22,592 bases of DNA from Spirochaetaceae bacterium UBA6243 (GCA_002441395.1 DJVZ01000003.1:21586-44177); one strand, 5' to 3'. Positions 14,618 through 22,565 are shown, counted from the first letter of the stretch. Notes: a model not told the origin generated them from the sequence alone. Translations and numbers: made by a program.

Positions 14618-15565
14618 TTACTTCAACGCACCGGCTTTTTTGTGAATCTCAATAAGCATATCGACATTATCTTTTGTAATAAGCGGGCAATCAATATCGA
14701 CATCGATCTGTTTTGCTTTTCCTGTCAGCAGTTTTTCAGTTGTGTCGAGTATTTTTGTGGCAAGATCATATGCACTCTGAAGGCTCGTGGCAGTGAGCAG
14801 TCCAGACTTTATGAGCAACGCAGCTTCAGCGGTACCATCGACGCCGTACGCAAGGATCCCTTTGTATGCGGGATTATTTTTTACAACTTCGAGGGCTCCA
14901 GCAGCCATATTGTCATTCATTGAAATGATTGCATCGATTTTTGGATTCGCCTGAACCCAGTCTTCCATGTAGTTCATGGCTTCATCTTTATTCCAATGGG
15001 CAATCTGCTCGCCAACGATCTTAACATCCTTGCGCTTGTCAAAAAATTCTTTCTGCCAGCTTTTTCGGCGGGCATCCGCGTGGAAATTGCCTGAAGGACC
15101 GTTGAGCACCACAACCTTTGCATTTTGCGGGACCTGCTTGAGGGCAAGCCGAGCATTTACCGCAGCCTGCTCATAAGGATCCGCGTCTACCGATGAAGCA
15201 CCTTTAATGCCGGCAATGCGGGCATTTGTGGTAATCGCTATGATTCCAGCCGAAACAATTTTCTCGACAAACGGCCGCTGGGATTCTCCGTTGTTAGGCT
15301 GGACAATGATTGCATCGTATTTATTGGTAATCGCATTCTCTATGAGTGAGTTTTCAATATCATCGCTCGCCTGACCGTCAAATACCTTCAAGCTGATGTT
15401 CGGATATTTTTTGGCTTCTTCTACAATGGAATTCGCCAACCACGCCGCAAACGAATCAGCCTGCGCACGGGCAATGTACGCCACTCTGTATACTTTCCCC
15501 TGAGCGAATGCTGCACCCGAAACCAGGGTAACCAACAGTAGCAGCATAGCTATTCTTTTTCTCAT
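14618..15565 (-). CDS. Sugar ABC transporter substrate-binding protein, RbsB family
   Basis: 315 residues. A signal peptide MRKRIAMLLLLVTLVSGAAF with likely cleavage after AFA is followed by a type I periplasmic-binding fold (VYRVAYIARAQADSFAAWL; DAIIVQPNNGES; IISMNDNMAAGALEVVK; GILAYGVDGTAEA). The frame extends to 15658, but the ATG at 15565 has GGAGGAGG about 6 nt upstream and starts exactly at the signal peptide, so the longer form is rejected. It is the first gene of the importer operon, behind a strong promoter at 15662-15691. The family binds sugars or polyols; ligand unknown. Confidence 0.95.
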   Translation of the reverse strand: MRKRIAMLLLLVTLVSGAAFAQGKVYRVAYIARAQADSFAAWLANSIVEEAKKYPNISLKVFDGQASDDIENSLIENAITNKYDAIIVQPNNGESQRPFVEKIVSAGIIAITTNARIAGIKGASSVDADPYEQAAVNARLALKQVPQNAKVVVLNGPSGNFHADARRKSWQKEFFDKRKDVKIVGEQIAHWNKDEAMNYMEDWVQANPKIDAIISMNDNMAAGALEVVKNNPAYKGILAYGVDGTAEAALLIKSGLLTATSLQSAYDLATKILDTTEKLLTGKAKQIDVDIDCPLITKDNVDMLIEIHKKAGALK

Positions 15566-15628
15566 GTTCTGCCTCCTCCGTTTCCATTCCTCTGGACATT
15601 TGTGATATTCGAGATTTTGCCAATTTGC

Positions 15629-15652
15629 AGCAAAATTCATCGAATTTTTGCT
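15629..15652. promoter_or_regulatory. Candidate operator downstream of the importer promoter
   Basis: A 24-bp near-palindrome has arms AGCAAAATTC and GAATTTTTGCT around ATC, with a single extra base in one arm and a perfect 7-3-7 core AAAATTC-GAT-GAATTTT on the reverse strand. It lies just past the predicted transcription start of the minus-strand operon (about 15655), where a repressor would block RNA polymerase. Confidence 0.45.
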
Positions 15653-15661
15653 TTTCATGGT

Positions 15662-15691
15662 ATTATGTAATCAGCTTTTCATAATTGTCAA
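15662..15691 (-). promoter_or_regulatory. Promoter of the sugar importer operon
   Basis: Reverse strand TTGACA (15686-15691), 18-bp spacer, CATAAT (15662-15667, 5 of 6 matches). This is the best sigma-70-type promoter match in the window and points at the binding-protein gene starting at 15565. Confidence 0.65.
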
Positions 15692-15860
15692 GCAAAAATT
15701 ATTAAATATTTTTTTCCAAGCCAATCAAGCCTTCAAAGGATACTTAAACTATATAAAATAAAAATTTATTTATTTTATTCAACAGAAATTTTGCGTGACA
15801 GTCCTTTTTTGCCAAATCCCATATTTTTGCGCAAATTTTTCTATTTTTTGCTATTTTTCC

Positions 15861-15890
15861 TTGACAATTTTTACTTTTCGTGTGGAGAAT
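15861..15890 (+). promoter_or_regulatory. Putative promoter of the zinc dehydrogenase
   Basis: Plus-strand consensus TTGACA (15861-15866) is followed after 18 bp by GAGAAT (15885-15890, 4 of 6 matches). The -10 is weak, as expected for an activated or repressed promoter. Both divergent promoters begin TTGACAATT. Confidence 0.45.
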
Positions 15891-15944
15891 ATAGTAGCCT
15901 TGTCTACGCTTGGTAGAAGTTTTCTTGCATATTTGGAGAACAAC

Positions 15945-16979
15945 ATGAAAGCTCTTGTATTAAAGGGAAAAAACAGGTTAGCCGTTGAAGATTTCGCGAT
16001 CAATGAGCAGCTCTCCCCCAACGATGTCAGAATCGCAATTAAAAAAGTCGGCATATGCGGCAGCGATATCCATTATTACCTTCACGGACAAATCGGAGAT
16101 TTCATCGTAAAGGAACCCATGATACTTGGCCACGAAGCAAGCGGAATCGTCATAGAGACAGGTTCCGATGTCAAACACCTCAAAGTGGGCGACAGGGTCT
16201 GCATGGAACCAGGCATACCTTCTTTCGGTAGCAGCGCTACACTGCAGGGGAAATACAATCTCGATCCTACAGTACGATTCTGGGCGACACCTCCGGTACA
16301 TGGCTGTATGAGAGAATCTGTGGTCCATCCTGCCAGTTTTACATTCAGACTCCCTGACAATGTAACGCTTGAAGAAGGCTCGCTCGTCGAACCGCTCGCG
16401 ATAGGCGTCTATTCAGCCTCCACCGCAACAATTCAGCCCGGCGACGTCGCAATTGTCTTCGGCGCTGGAACCATAGGAATAGTCACCGCACTGGCCGCAG
16501 TTTCTTCCGGCTGCTCAAAAGTATTACTATGTGATATCAAACAGGGAAAATTGGATGTTATAAAAAAGCATTTTTCCCAAAACATCATATGCATAAACAC
16601 TGCCAAGGAATCGCTCGATGAAGCCATCAAAGATATTGCTCCCGAAGGCGCCGACATCATATTTGAAGCAAGCGGCAGTCCGGCAGTCATTTCAAATATG
16701 ATCAAATACATCCGCCCCGCGGGCCGCGCAGTCATGATTGGAATGCCAGCAGCGCCTGCCACATACGATGTCGTGGCGGCCCAGGTGAAAGAAGTAGAAA
16801 TCCGGCATATATTCCGCTATAGAAATATGTATCCCCGGACAATCAACATGATTGCTTCCGGAACGATGAGAGTGAAACCTCTCATCACACACTCATACAA
16901 TTTCAGTGACGTCATACAGGCTTTCGATTTCGCTGCAAGCATGCCGGAAGATGCCATAAAAATCATGATAGACATGTAA
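15945..16979 (+). CDS. Zinc-dependent polyol/sorbitol-type dehydrogenase (MDR family)
   Basis: 344 residues, cytoplasmic. Catalytic zinc ligands C38 (GICGSD), H63 and E64 (GHEASG) are present. The Rossmann motif GAGTIG and the acidic residue in LLCDIKQGKL point to NAD(H). The structural-zinc loop that usually carries four cysteines reads IPSFGSSATLQGKYNLDP and has none, as in animal sorbitol dehydrogenase; the following ATPPVHGCMRESVVHP and LPDNVTLEEGSLVEPLAIG also resemble that group. GGAG precedes the ATG at 15945; the longer open frame to 15795 covers promoter sequence and is rejected. Divergent from the sugar importer, so it probably oxidises the imported polyol or sugar. Confidence 0.92.
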   Translation: MKALVLKGKNRLAVEDFAINEQLSPNDVRIAIKKVGICGSDIHYYLHGQIGDFIVKEPMILGHEASGIVIETGSDVKHLKVGDRVCMEPGIPSFGSSATLQGKYNLDPTVRFWATPPVHGCMRESVVHPASFTFRLPDNVTLEEGSLVEPLAIGVYSASTATIQPGDVAIVFGAGTIGIVTALAAVSSGCSKVLLCDIKQGKLDVIKKHFSQNIICINTAKESLDEAIKDIAPEGADIIFEASGSPAVISNMIKYIRPAGRAVMIGMPAAPATYDVVAAQVKEVEIRHIFRYRNMYPRTINMIASGTMRVKPLITHSYNFSDVIQAFDFAASMPEDAIKIMIDM

Positions 16980-17136
16980 AAAAGTTCGCATTCATCTCAC
17001 TTCCTCATTTCTTGCAGGCGTTCTCTCCGAAAATCCCGATGTTCCTCTTAGCAGTTCATATATACCATGGATCTGGTGACTATCTGGAACAACTTGTCGA
17101 GCGGTTTTATGAAGTCACCAACAAAAAAATTTAATA

Positions 17137-17631
17137 TTACAGCACAAGCTCCCAGTATCCCACATCGATCCATGCATTGTGCTTGAAGCCGACCTCGGCA
17201 AAATGCGCCGCTTTTTTGAATCCGAATTTTTCATGAACGGCGACGCTCTTTTCGTTCGGCAGGGCTATGACCGCGATCAGGGCGTGGACCTCGAGTTTCT
17301 TGACCCTTTCGAGCAGCTCCTGCATGAGCGCCGTCCCGATACCCTCCCCCGTATGACCTTCGGCGACATAGACGCTTGTCTCCGCCGTGTATCGATACGC
17401 GGAGCGCTCCTTCCATCTGCTCAAATACGCATATCCCAGGACCTCTCCATCCGATTCGTACACAAGCCAGGGGTAATTCCGGGAAACAGCTTCAATTCTT
17501 CTTGCCATCTCCTGTTGAGGCACGGGCTCTTCCTCGAACGAAATGCTGGTCGATTCTACATAGTAATTGTATATCTCACATATCCTTGCGCTCTCTTCGA
17601 CGCGCACATCCCTGATGCTCACGGATGTCAT
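17137..17631 (-). CDS. GNAT N-acetyltransferase, phosphinothricin-acetyltransferase-like
   Basis: 164 residues, single GNAT domain. The N-terminus (SIRDVRVEESARICEIYNYYVESTSISFEE) matches the PAT/Bar/YncA pattern; the acetyl-CoA loop is GHTGEGIGT, and NEKSVAVHEKFGFKKAAHFAEVGFK is the typical end of the fold. The ATG at 17631 follows AGGAGG at 5 nt; the open frame to 17697 is rejected because it adds only unconserved sequence upstream of that site. The enzyme would acetylate an amine such as phosphinothricin, methionine sulfoximine or another amino compound; the true substrate cannot be told. Confidence 0.92.
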   Translation of the reverse strand: MTSVSIRDVRVEESARICEIYNYYVESTSISFEEEPVPQQEMARRIEAVSRNYPWLVYESDGEVLGYAYLSRWKERSAYRYTAETSVYVAEGHTGEGIGTALMQELLERVKKLEVHALIAVIALPNEKSVAVHEKFGFKKAAHFAEVGFKHNAWIDVGYWELVL

Positions 17632-17688
17632 TATCCCCTCCTGATCCAATTTAGCATACCATACACTGATGATAAGGAGGACAGAGCT

Positions 17689-17706
17689 ATCGCGCAAAAG
17701 CGCGAT
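17689..17706 (+). promoter_or_regulatory. Hairpin ATCGCGC-AAAA-GCGCGAT in flavodoxin leader
   Basis: A perfect 7-bp GC-rich stem with an AAAA loop lies 64 bp before the flavodoxin start, in the divergent gap with the acetyltransferase. It lacks a T tract, so it is not a standard terminator. It could be a 5'-UTR stem-loop or a protein-binding palindrome. Confidence 0.35.
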
Positions 17707-17770
17707 CTATGATATTTCATGTCCGAAGAGATGTATCGCAATCAGGAGGCGAAAGCCAAAGGAGCCGTAT

Positions 17771-18298
17771 ATGAAAATCCTTGTCGCCTATATCTCGAAG
17801 ACTGGCACCACAGAGGAAATTGCGAAGCGGATTGGTGAAATATTGAGCGCAAAAGGCGCGGAAACAAATATCGATGTCGAAGTGGCGCCTATCGACGCGG
17901 TCGGCTCCGTACAAGGCTATGACAGGCTTATCCTGGGCAGCCCGATCAACGGCATGAAAGTGCTCCCCCAGTTCAAAGAGTTTCTCAGCACAAAAGTCGC
18001 CGGCTCCAATATCCCCACCGACATTTTCATAATCTCATACTTATTCGAGCGGGGCAGAAATTTCTGGAAAAACGCGATCCGCAAGAATGTCGAGAGCATT
18101 CGGACGCTCGCAGGCGCCTCCTCGGTCGAAATATTCGCAGGAAGGCTCCCCGGACCTCTGCCCGCCTTTGCGCGCCTCATTTTCGGCACGCCGAAGGACC
18201 TTCCGCCCGACATGCGCGATTGGGGCAAGATTGAGGCCTGGGCCGAGGGGATTGCAGGGGGGATGGTAGAAAGCACAGCAACGACGCCGGTCTCATGA
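17771..18298 (+). CDS. Flavodoxin-domain protein
   Basis: 175 residues, one flavodoxin fold. The FMN phosphate loop is SKTGTTEEIAKRI (about 9-21), followed by YDRLILGSPINGMKVLPQFKEFL, matching the flavodoxin_5/HemG-like group (HemG oxidises protoporphyrinogen). The second half (RNFWKNAIRKNVESIRTLAG) also recalls that group. AAGGAG precedes the ATG at 17771; the longer frame to 17669 is not supported by homology. It probably serves as an FMN redox carrier or oxidoreductase; assignment to HemG itself is not safe. Nearby genes do not suggest a pathway. Confidence 0.9.
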   Translation: MKILVAYISKTGTTEEIAKRIGEILSAKGAETNIDVEVAPIDAVGSVQGYDRLILGSPINGMKVLPQFKEFLSTKVAGSNIPTDIFIISYLFERGRNFWKNAIRKNVESIRTLAGASSVEIFAGRLPGPLPAFARLIFGTPKDLPPDMRDWGKIEAWAEGIAGGMVESTATTPVS

Positions 18299-18485
18299 GA
18301 AGGGTTGGCTGTTCATTTCGTGATTTGATTCAAAGCGAGCCAATCAATGCCAAATTCCTATTTCGGCAACCCTCACCGGAGGAAGGAATCGAACAGGCTG
18401 CCCAAAGAAGCTTGAATATGATGCTTGATTTCCACCCTTGTAGCAGAACGACAGATAAAAACTGGCAGGCAAACATCTATCGCAA

Positions 18486-19172
18486 TTATCTTGTCATGAT
18501 CTCTGCTGCGATTCTGGCTAACATGGTCCTTGGGAGCATGACAGGCTTGTCCGTTACTTTTGTGAAAATCTTCCGGACTTTTTCGGTGTATCCGATGCAA
18601 TCAAGCACGACCATGTCACATCGGAGCTGAGCAACTCTCTCAGCGCAATCCAGGATTTCCGAGTCGCCCGAAGTGTAAGGCGACAGCGACTCGAAGAGCA
18701 GCGTGACACCAGCGGTCCCCCACTTCCGGGCGAGCATGGGGATCTGTTCGCTGGCAGGGGCGATGACGCAGAGCCGCGCGCCACCATTCTTTTTCGAAGA
18801 GAAAACGGCAGATACAACCGCGCCGACGATCGCGGAGGGATACAGCACCGGGACCTTCGACTCCACAGGCGGAAACTCGCCCGTACAGAAAAGCACGATG
18901 AAATCGACGTCCCTGTGTTCCATTTCCGCCACCGCCCACGGAAGCCTCTCAACCGCGCTCTTCTCCGACAGCTTTACTTCAGTGCCGTCTCTGAGCCTTG
19001 TCACCAGAGTCTGATCGTCTGGGCCGCGGGGAGCGAGCGAGGCGATTCCCTCGCACGACAGCCCGTCGAGCAGGCCCAACTGTTCGAAAGAGGGCAAAAA
19101 ACCCAGAGCTTTGATGAAATCCGGAAGGACATCGGATCTTGGGGACTGTCCGATCGTGACGATGCCGAGCCG
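18486..19172 (-). CDS. aroM: AroM family protein, lacking a recognisable start codon
   Basis: About 228 codons of good AroM homology on the reverse strand: RLGIVTIGQSPRSDVLPDF, GLLDGLSCEGIASLAPRGPD, VTRLRDGTEVKLSEK, a central SAIVGAVVSAVF, VVLDCIGYTEKVRKIF, ending MLARIAAEIMTR. The homology runs to about 19172 with no ATG, GTG or TTG before the in-frame stop at 19191-19193. The only standard start (TTG, 19097) would remove the conserved first strand. Its 5' end meets the 5' end of the OppF-like gene head to head with no space between. The family's function is unknown (Asp/Glu-racemase-like fold); relatives occur in peptide-uptake clusters. Likely 5'-truncated by a rearrangement and possibly not expressed. 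Confidence 0.8.
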   Translation of the reverse strand, partial: RLGIVTIGQSPRSDVLPDFIKALGFLPSFEQLGLLDGLSCEGIASLAPRGPDDQTLVTRLRDGTEVKLSEKSAVERLPWAVAEMEHRDVDFIVLFCTGEFPPVESKVPVLYPSAIVGAVVSAVFSSKKNGGARLCVIAPASEQIPMLARKWGTAGVTLLFESLSPYTSGDSEILDCAERVAQLRCDMVVLDCIGYTEKVRKIFTKVTDKPVMLPRTMLARIAAEIMTR

Positions 19173-19175
19173 ATA

Positions 19176-20117
19176 TTGCAGGTAAGGAACCTAAAAAAAT
19201 ATTTCTACACCCCGAGGGGAAATCTTCATGCGGTCGATGACGTAAGCTTCGAGATTCAGGAAGGCGGTACGCTGGGGGTCGTCGGAGAATCGGGATGCGG
19301 CAAGACAACCACAGGAAGAGCCATTCTCCGGCTGATAGAACCTACGAGCGGATCCATACTCTTCAATGGTACGGACATTGTCTCCCTGGACAAGCACAGG
19401 CTCAGGATGATGCGCGAAAAAATGCAGATCATTTTCCAGGATCCCTACTCCTCGCTCGATCCGAGAATGACCGTCTCCGGCATAATCGCGGAGCCTCTCA
19501 TCATCCACAGGCGTGTCTCCGGCAAGAAAGAACTTGTAAAGCATGTTCAGAAGCTGATGGAAATGGTTGAACTTGAGGATCGCCTCTATTCGGCATATCC
19601 GCACGAACTCGATGGAGGAAGGCGCCAGCGGATCGGCATTGCCCGTGCACTCGCCCTGGAACCAAAATTCATAGTGTGCGATGAACCTGTCTCTTCCCTC
19701 GATGTATCCGTTCAGGCGCAGATACTCAACCTGATGCAGGATATTCAGGACCAATTGGGTCTCACCTACATGTTCGTCACCCATGATATGGCGGTGGTCA
19801 AACACATCTCCGATGAAATTGCCGTGATGTATCTTGGCCAGATCATTGAGAAATCACCGGCAAAGGAGTTGTTCAAACACCAGTATCATCCGTACAGCCG
19901 TGCGCTCATCTCTGCAATTCCGAAAATCGACTCGAAAAGCAGCGATACATCGACCATCCTTCGGGGTGAAATCGGCTCTCCGATTGAGCCAAAACCCGGT
20001 TGTAGATTCGCCCCGCGATGTGAATACTGCATAGATAAGTGCCTCAGCGAGAATCCGCTCTTCAAAGCCGTCAGCCCCGGAAGATATGCCGCGTGCTGGA
20101 GAGCAGAGGAAATATAG
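19176..20117 (+). CDS. Oligopeptide ABC transporter ATPase, OppF/DppF type (5' end uncertain)
   Basis: From the TTG at 19176 the product is 313 residues and close to full length: Walker A GESGCGKT (37-44), Q-loop IIFQDPYSSLDP, signature LDGGRRQR (a known variant of LSGGQRQR), Walker B FIVCDEPVSSLDVS, H-loop VTHDM, and the C-terminal oligopeptide/dipeptide extension with its cysteine cluster CRFAPRCEYCIDKC. Homology begins at about PILQVRNLKKYF. The open frame runs back to 18915, but that part is antisense to AroM and is not OppF sequence. No ribosome site precedes the TTG. The gene seems to have lost its natural start at the AroM junction. No opp/dpp permease or OppD is in the window. Confidence 0.88.
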   Translation: MQVRNLKKYFYTPRGNLHAVDDVSFEIQEGGTLGVVGESGCGKTTTGRAILRLIEPTSGSILFNGTDIVSLDKHRLRMMREKMQIIFQDPYSSLDPRMTVSGIIAEPLIIHRRVSGKKELVKHVQKLMEMVELEDRLYSAYPHELDGGRRQRIGIARALALEPKFIVCDEPVSSLDVSVQAQILNLMQDIQDQLGLTYMFVTHDMAVVKHISDEIAVMYLGQIIEKSPAKELFKHQYHPYSRALISAIPKIDSKSSDTSTILRGEIGSPIEPKPGCRFAPRCEYCIDKCLSENPLFKAVSPGRYAACWRAEEI

Positions 20118-20132
20118 AAGAGGAGAGAATAT

Positions 20133-21389
20133 ATGGATTTGTCTGCCGCAAAGAGTTCTCTGTGGGACATCATCGATAAAAGAAAAAATGAGATTGTCGG
20201 CCTATGTTCCGATCTCATAAGGATACCGAGCGAAAATCCGCCGGGGAACGTCGACGAAATCGTCTCATTTATATCTCAATTTCTCGCAAAAAACGGCATT
20301 GAAAGTCGTATCACCGGTCCAGCACCCGAATATCCCAACATTATCGCCGGAATCGGGAAAGGCCCCGTATTGCTCTTCAACGGCCATTGCGACGTTGTTC
20401 CCGCCGGAGACCGCGCGCGATGGAACTTCGATCCATTTGGAGGTGAAATTACCTCGACAACAATCAGGGGCAGGGGCACTTCAGATATGAAATGCGGCCT
20501 TGGTGCCGCTCTCTTTGCCATGAGCCTGTTTGCACAGGGGAAAATTCCGCTGGGAGGGAGACTCGAAATACACATTGTCCCCGATGAAGAGACGGGGGGT
20601 GCCAACGGAACAAAATGGCTTGTCGAAAACGGGTATGCCGACAACGCATTCGCATGCATTGTCGCGGAACCAACATCCAGTGATACATGCGAAGTAGGCC
20701 AAAAAGGTCAGATCAGAATTCATGTGACTGCACAGGGAAAGGCTGCTCACGGCAGTATCGGCAATTACGTGGGAGAGAATGCCATAATGAAAGTCGCCAC
20801 CCTCCTGAGCCGAATTGAGGAACTCCGTTCCATGAAAGGCGTATACTCCGAATCGCAAACCCAAGTGTTGTTCGACTCCAAAAAGATCGCGCAGGAAAAG
20901 CTCGAAAGACCGCATGTGGAGGATGTGATCGATCACGTCACGGTAAACCCCGGCATAATCAAGGGGGGAATAAAAATAAACATGGTGCCGGATCTTTGCG
21001 AAGCGGATATCGATGTAAGAATTCCGATAGGCCTTCCAGCAAAGAAAGTGATTGCCCAATTTGAAGAAATCATTCAGCAATTGAATTTGAACAATATACA
21101 ATATCGCGTTGAATACAGTGAAGCGAACTTCACCGAGGTATCCGAACCTCTCGTGCACACAATCGTGAACAACGCAGAGGCGATATGGCACCACAAGGTA
21201 ATTCCTGCCTATCAATGGGCTTCCAGCGACGCAAGATATTACAGGAACAAGGGGATCCCTACCCTTCAATACGGGCCGGCGAATACAGAAGGCATACATT
21301 CATACAATGAGGATGTTGACATCGAAGATGTGATTAATGCGACGAAGATATATTCAGCAACCATATGCGATTTGCTGGTGCGGAGATAG
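20133..21389 (+). CDS. M20 family metallopeptidase (ArgE/DapE/acylase-like)
   Basis: 418 residues, the normal length. Metal and catalytic residues are visible: H85 and D87 in FNGHCDVVPAGD, the bridging D118 in GRGTSDMKCG, the catalytic E152 with E153 in VPDEETGG, and a dimerisation-domain histidine in GKAAHGSIGNYVGENAI. AGAGGAGAG lies just before the ATG, 15 bp after the OppF-type gene, so the two are likely co-transcribed. It would hydrolyse an N-acyl amino acid, a succinylated amino acid or a small peptide; following a peptide-transport ATPase, an imported peptide or amide is a reasonable substrate. Confidence 0.93.
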   Translation: MDLSAAKSSLWDIIDKRKNEIVGLCSDLIRIPSENPPGNVDEIVSFISQFLAKNGIESRITGPAPEYPNIIAGIGKGPVLLFNGHCDVVPAGDRARWNFDPFGGEITSTTIRGRGTSDMKCGLGAALFAMSLFAQGKIPLGGRLEIHIVPDEETGGANGTKWLVENGYADNAFACIVAEPTSSDTCEVGQKGQIRIHVTAQGKAAHGSIGNYVGENAIMKVATLLSRIEELRSMKGVYSESQTQVLFDSKKIAQEKLERPHVEDVIDHVTVNPGIIKGGIKINMVPDLCEADIDVRIPIGLPAKKVIAQFEEIIQQLNLNNIQYRVEYSEANFTEVSEPLVHTIVNNAEAIWHHKVIPAYQWASSDARYYRNKGIPTLQYGPANTEGIHSYNEDVDIEDVINATKIYSATICDLLVRR

Positions 21390-21501
21390 GACACAGCTTT
21401 CATGCCGTATCCGACTTCGCCGCCTCGAAGAAATCCGAAACGCGGCTATTGATTCCGCCGGGAACATATGACTGTAATATCAGATGAGCAGGTTTATTAC
21501 T

Positions 21502-22272
21502 ATGCACAGGGTGCTCGTCGGTACATCGGGCTGGAATTATGAGGATTGGAAAGGCTCCTTCTATCCAGAGGATCTTCCCAAGACGAAATGGCTCGAATAC
21601 TATGCCCGCAATTTTCAAACCATCGAAGTCAATGCCACCTTCTACCACGAGATGAAGGAATCCACCTACAAAAAATGGAGCGAGGCCACGCCGGACGGTT
21701 TTTGCTGGGCGGTCAAGGCCCACCGCTTCATCACCCACATCAAGCGACTTCGCGATGTGGAAGAACCCCTCAAGCGTTTCTTTGGGTCCGTGAGCGCTTT
21801 GGGTGACAAGCTGGGGCCCGTGCTTTTTCAGCTTCCGCCGTCTCTGGCCTTCGACGGAGCGGTGCTGGAGGAATTCAGCGCCACCCTGCACAACGCCGCC
21901 CGGTCGAGCGCCGGCCTTCCCAAAATCATGCGCTTCGCCATAGAGCCGAGGCACGCAAGCTGGATGCGGGACGATGCGCTTGCCTGTCTCCGGAAACTCG
22001 GCCTCGGCTTTTGTATTTCCGATACGGGAGGCCACTATCCCTGCCGGAAGGCCGTCACGTCGGACTTCGCCTACATCCGCCTGCACGGCCCCACGACACT
22101 CTATGCCTCTTCATATTCCGACGCTCAACTCGAAGACTGGGCTGCCCGCGTCGCGACGCTCGACAGGGATGTCTATATCTATTTCGACAATAGCTGCATG
22201 GCCTATGCCCCGAATAACGCGCTTGACCTCAAAAAGCTCATGGACAATTTTGTTCCCGGATCGGGCTCATGA
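21502..22272 (+). CDS. DUF72 family protein
   Basis: 256 residues with the standard DUF72 (YecE-like) pattern: VLVGTSGWNYEDWKGSFYPE at the start, WLEYYARNFQTIEVNATFY, GFCWAVKAHRFITHIKRL, GPVLFQLPPSLAFD, RFAIEPRHASW, FAYIRLHGP and VYIYFDNSCMAYAPNNALDL near the end. The family has a TIM-barrel fold and no firmly known reaction. I choose the ATG at 21502 over the one at 21484 because it begins right before the conserved GTSGW and has AGCAGG upstream, while the first has no site. It stands 112 bp after the M20 gene. Confidence 0.92.
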   Translation: MHRVLVGTSGWNYEDWKGSFYPEDLPKTKWLEYYARNFQTIEVNATFYHEMKESTYKKWSEATPDGFCWAVKAHRFITHIKRLRDVEEPLKRFFGSVSALGDKLGPVLFQLPPSLAFDGAVLEEFSATLHNAARSSAGLPKIMRFAIEPRHASWMRDDALACLRKLGLGFCISDTGGHYPCRKAVTSDFAYIRLHGPTTLYASSYSDAQLEDWAARVATLDRDVYIYFDNSCMAYAPNNALDLKKLMDNFVPGSGS

Positions 22273-22526
22273 CCTGTCAGGCCGGCGCCTGTAATCTTGC
22301 CGTCCCCGAATGCCTTGATAACAGGTGATCCTTCCTGCCTATGGGACCACCCCCCGCTCCCAGACGAAATGGGCCCTGTCCTTGCGCAAGATGGTCTCGG
22401 GGTTCTTCCATATACCGTAATACCGTATTTTGCCCAGAGCTCAGGCATAGAATAGGGAAGAGACGTGTCTGCCTTGGCTGCCCCGTTTCGACAATCGGCC
22501 CGCGCAAGCATTACATGATGTTCATA
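22273..22526. other. Intergenic stretch without a supported gene
   Basis: After the DUF72 stop there are about 250 bp with no convincing gene. On the reverse strand, 22339-22440 is open for 33 codons and reads protein-like (GKIRYYGIWKNPETILRKDR in part) but lacks a start codon and ribosome site, so it could be a remnant of a decayed gene. Confidence 0.5.
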
Positions 22527-22565
22527 TGTCAAAAAATCCGCAACTATGCTGCGGTTTTTTTGACA
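22527..22565. terminator. Long inverted repeat, bidirectional terminator
   Basis: Arms of 16 nt (22527-22542 and 22550-22565) pair with one mismatch around a 7-nt loop. The core CCGCA-N7-TGCGG is flanked by an A run on the left and seven T on the right, so it works as an intrinsic terminator on the plus strand, and as ATTTTTT-tailed terminator on the minus strand. Confidence 0.75.

Larger units (their letters stand above)
15566..15944. promoter_or_regulatory. AT-rich divergent control region between sugar importer and dehydrogenase
   Basis: This 379-bp gap holds no gene that I can support. It carries a promoter in each direction, a near-palindrome at 15629-15652 next to the importer promoter, a palindrome TTTGCGCAAA (15826-15835) upstream of the dehydrogenase promoter, and several copies of a motif close to AAATTTTTGC (near 15611, 15642, 15785, 15822 and 15845). 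The shared motif suggests one regulator, probably the operon's LacI protein, acts on both sides. Confidence 0.55.

Noticed and set aside
15566..15658. Longer start for the sugar-binding protein
   Set aside because: It adds 31 residues before a clear signal peptide, while the ATG at 15565 has a strong ribosome site.
15795..15944. Longer start for the zinc dehydrogenase
   Set aside because: The added 50 codons cover promoter-like AT-rich DNA and precede the conserved MKALVLKGKN start.
18915..19175. N-terminal 87 codons of the long OppF reading frame
   Set aside because: The residues do not resemble any ABC ATPase and are the antisense of well-conserved AroM sequence; kept only as a possible chimera.
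21415..21430. Small hairpin CTTCG-N6-CGAAG after the M20 gene
   Set aside because: Only 5 bp with no T tract; too weak to call a terminator.
22203..22532. Reverse-strand frame of 109 codons at the window end
   Set aside because: It overlaps the DUF72 gene and a terminator, has no ribosome site and shows no family pattern.
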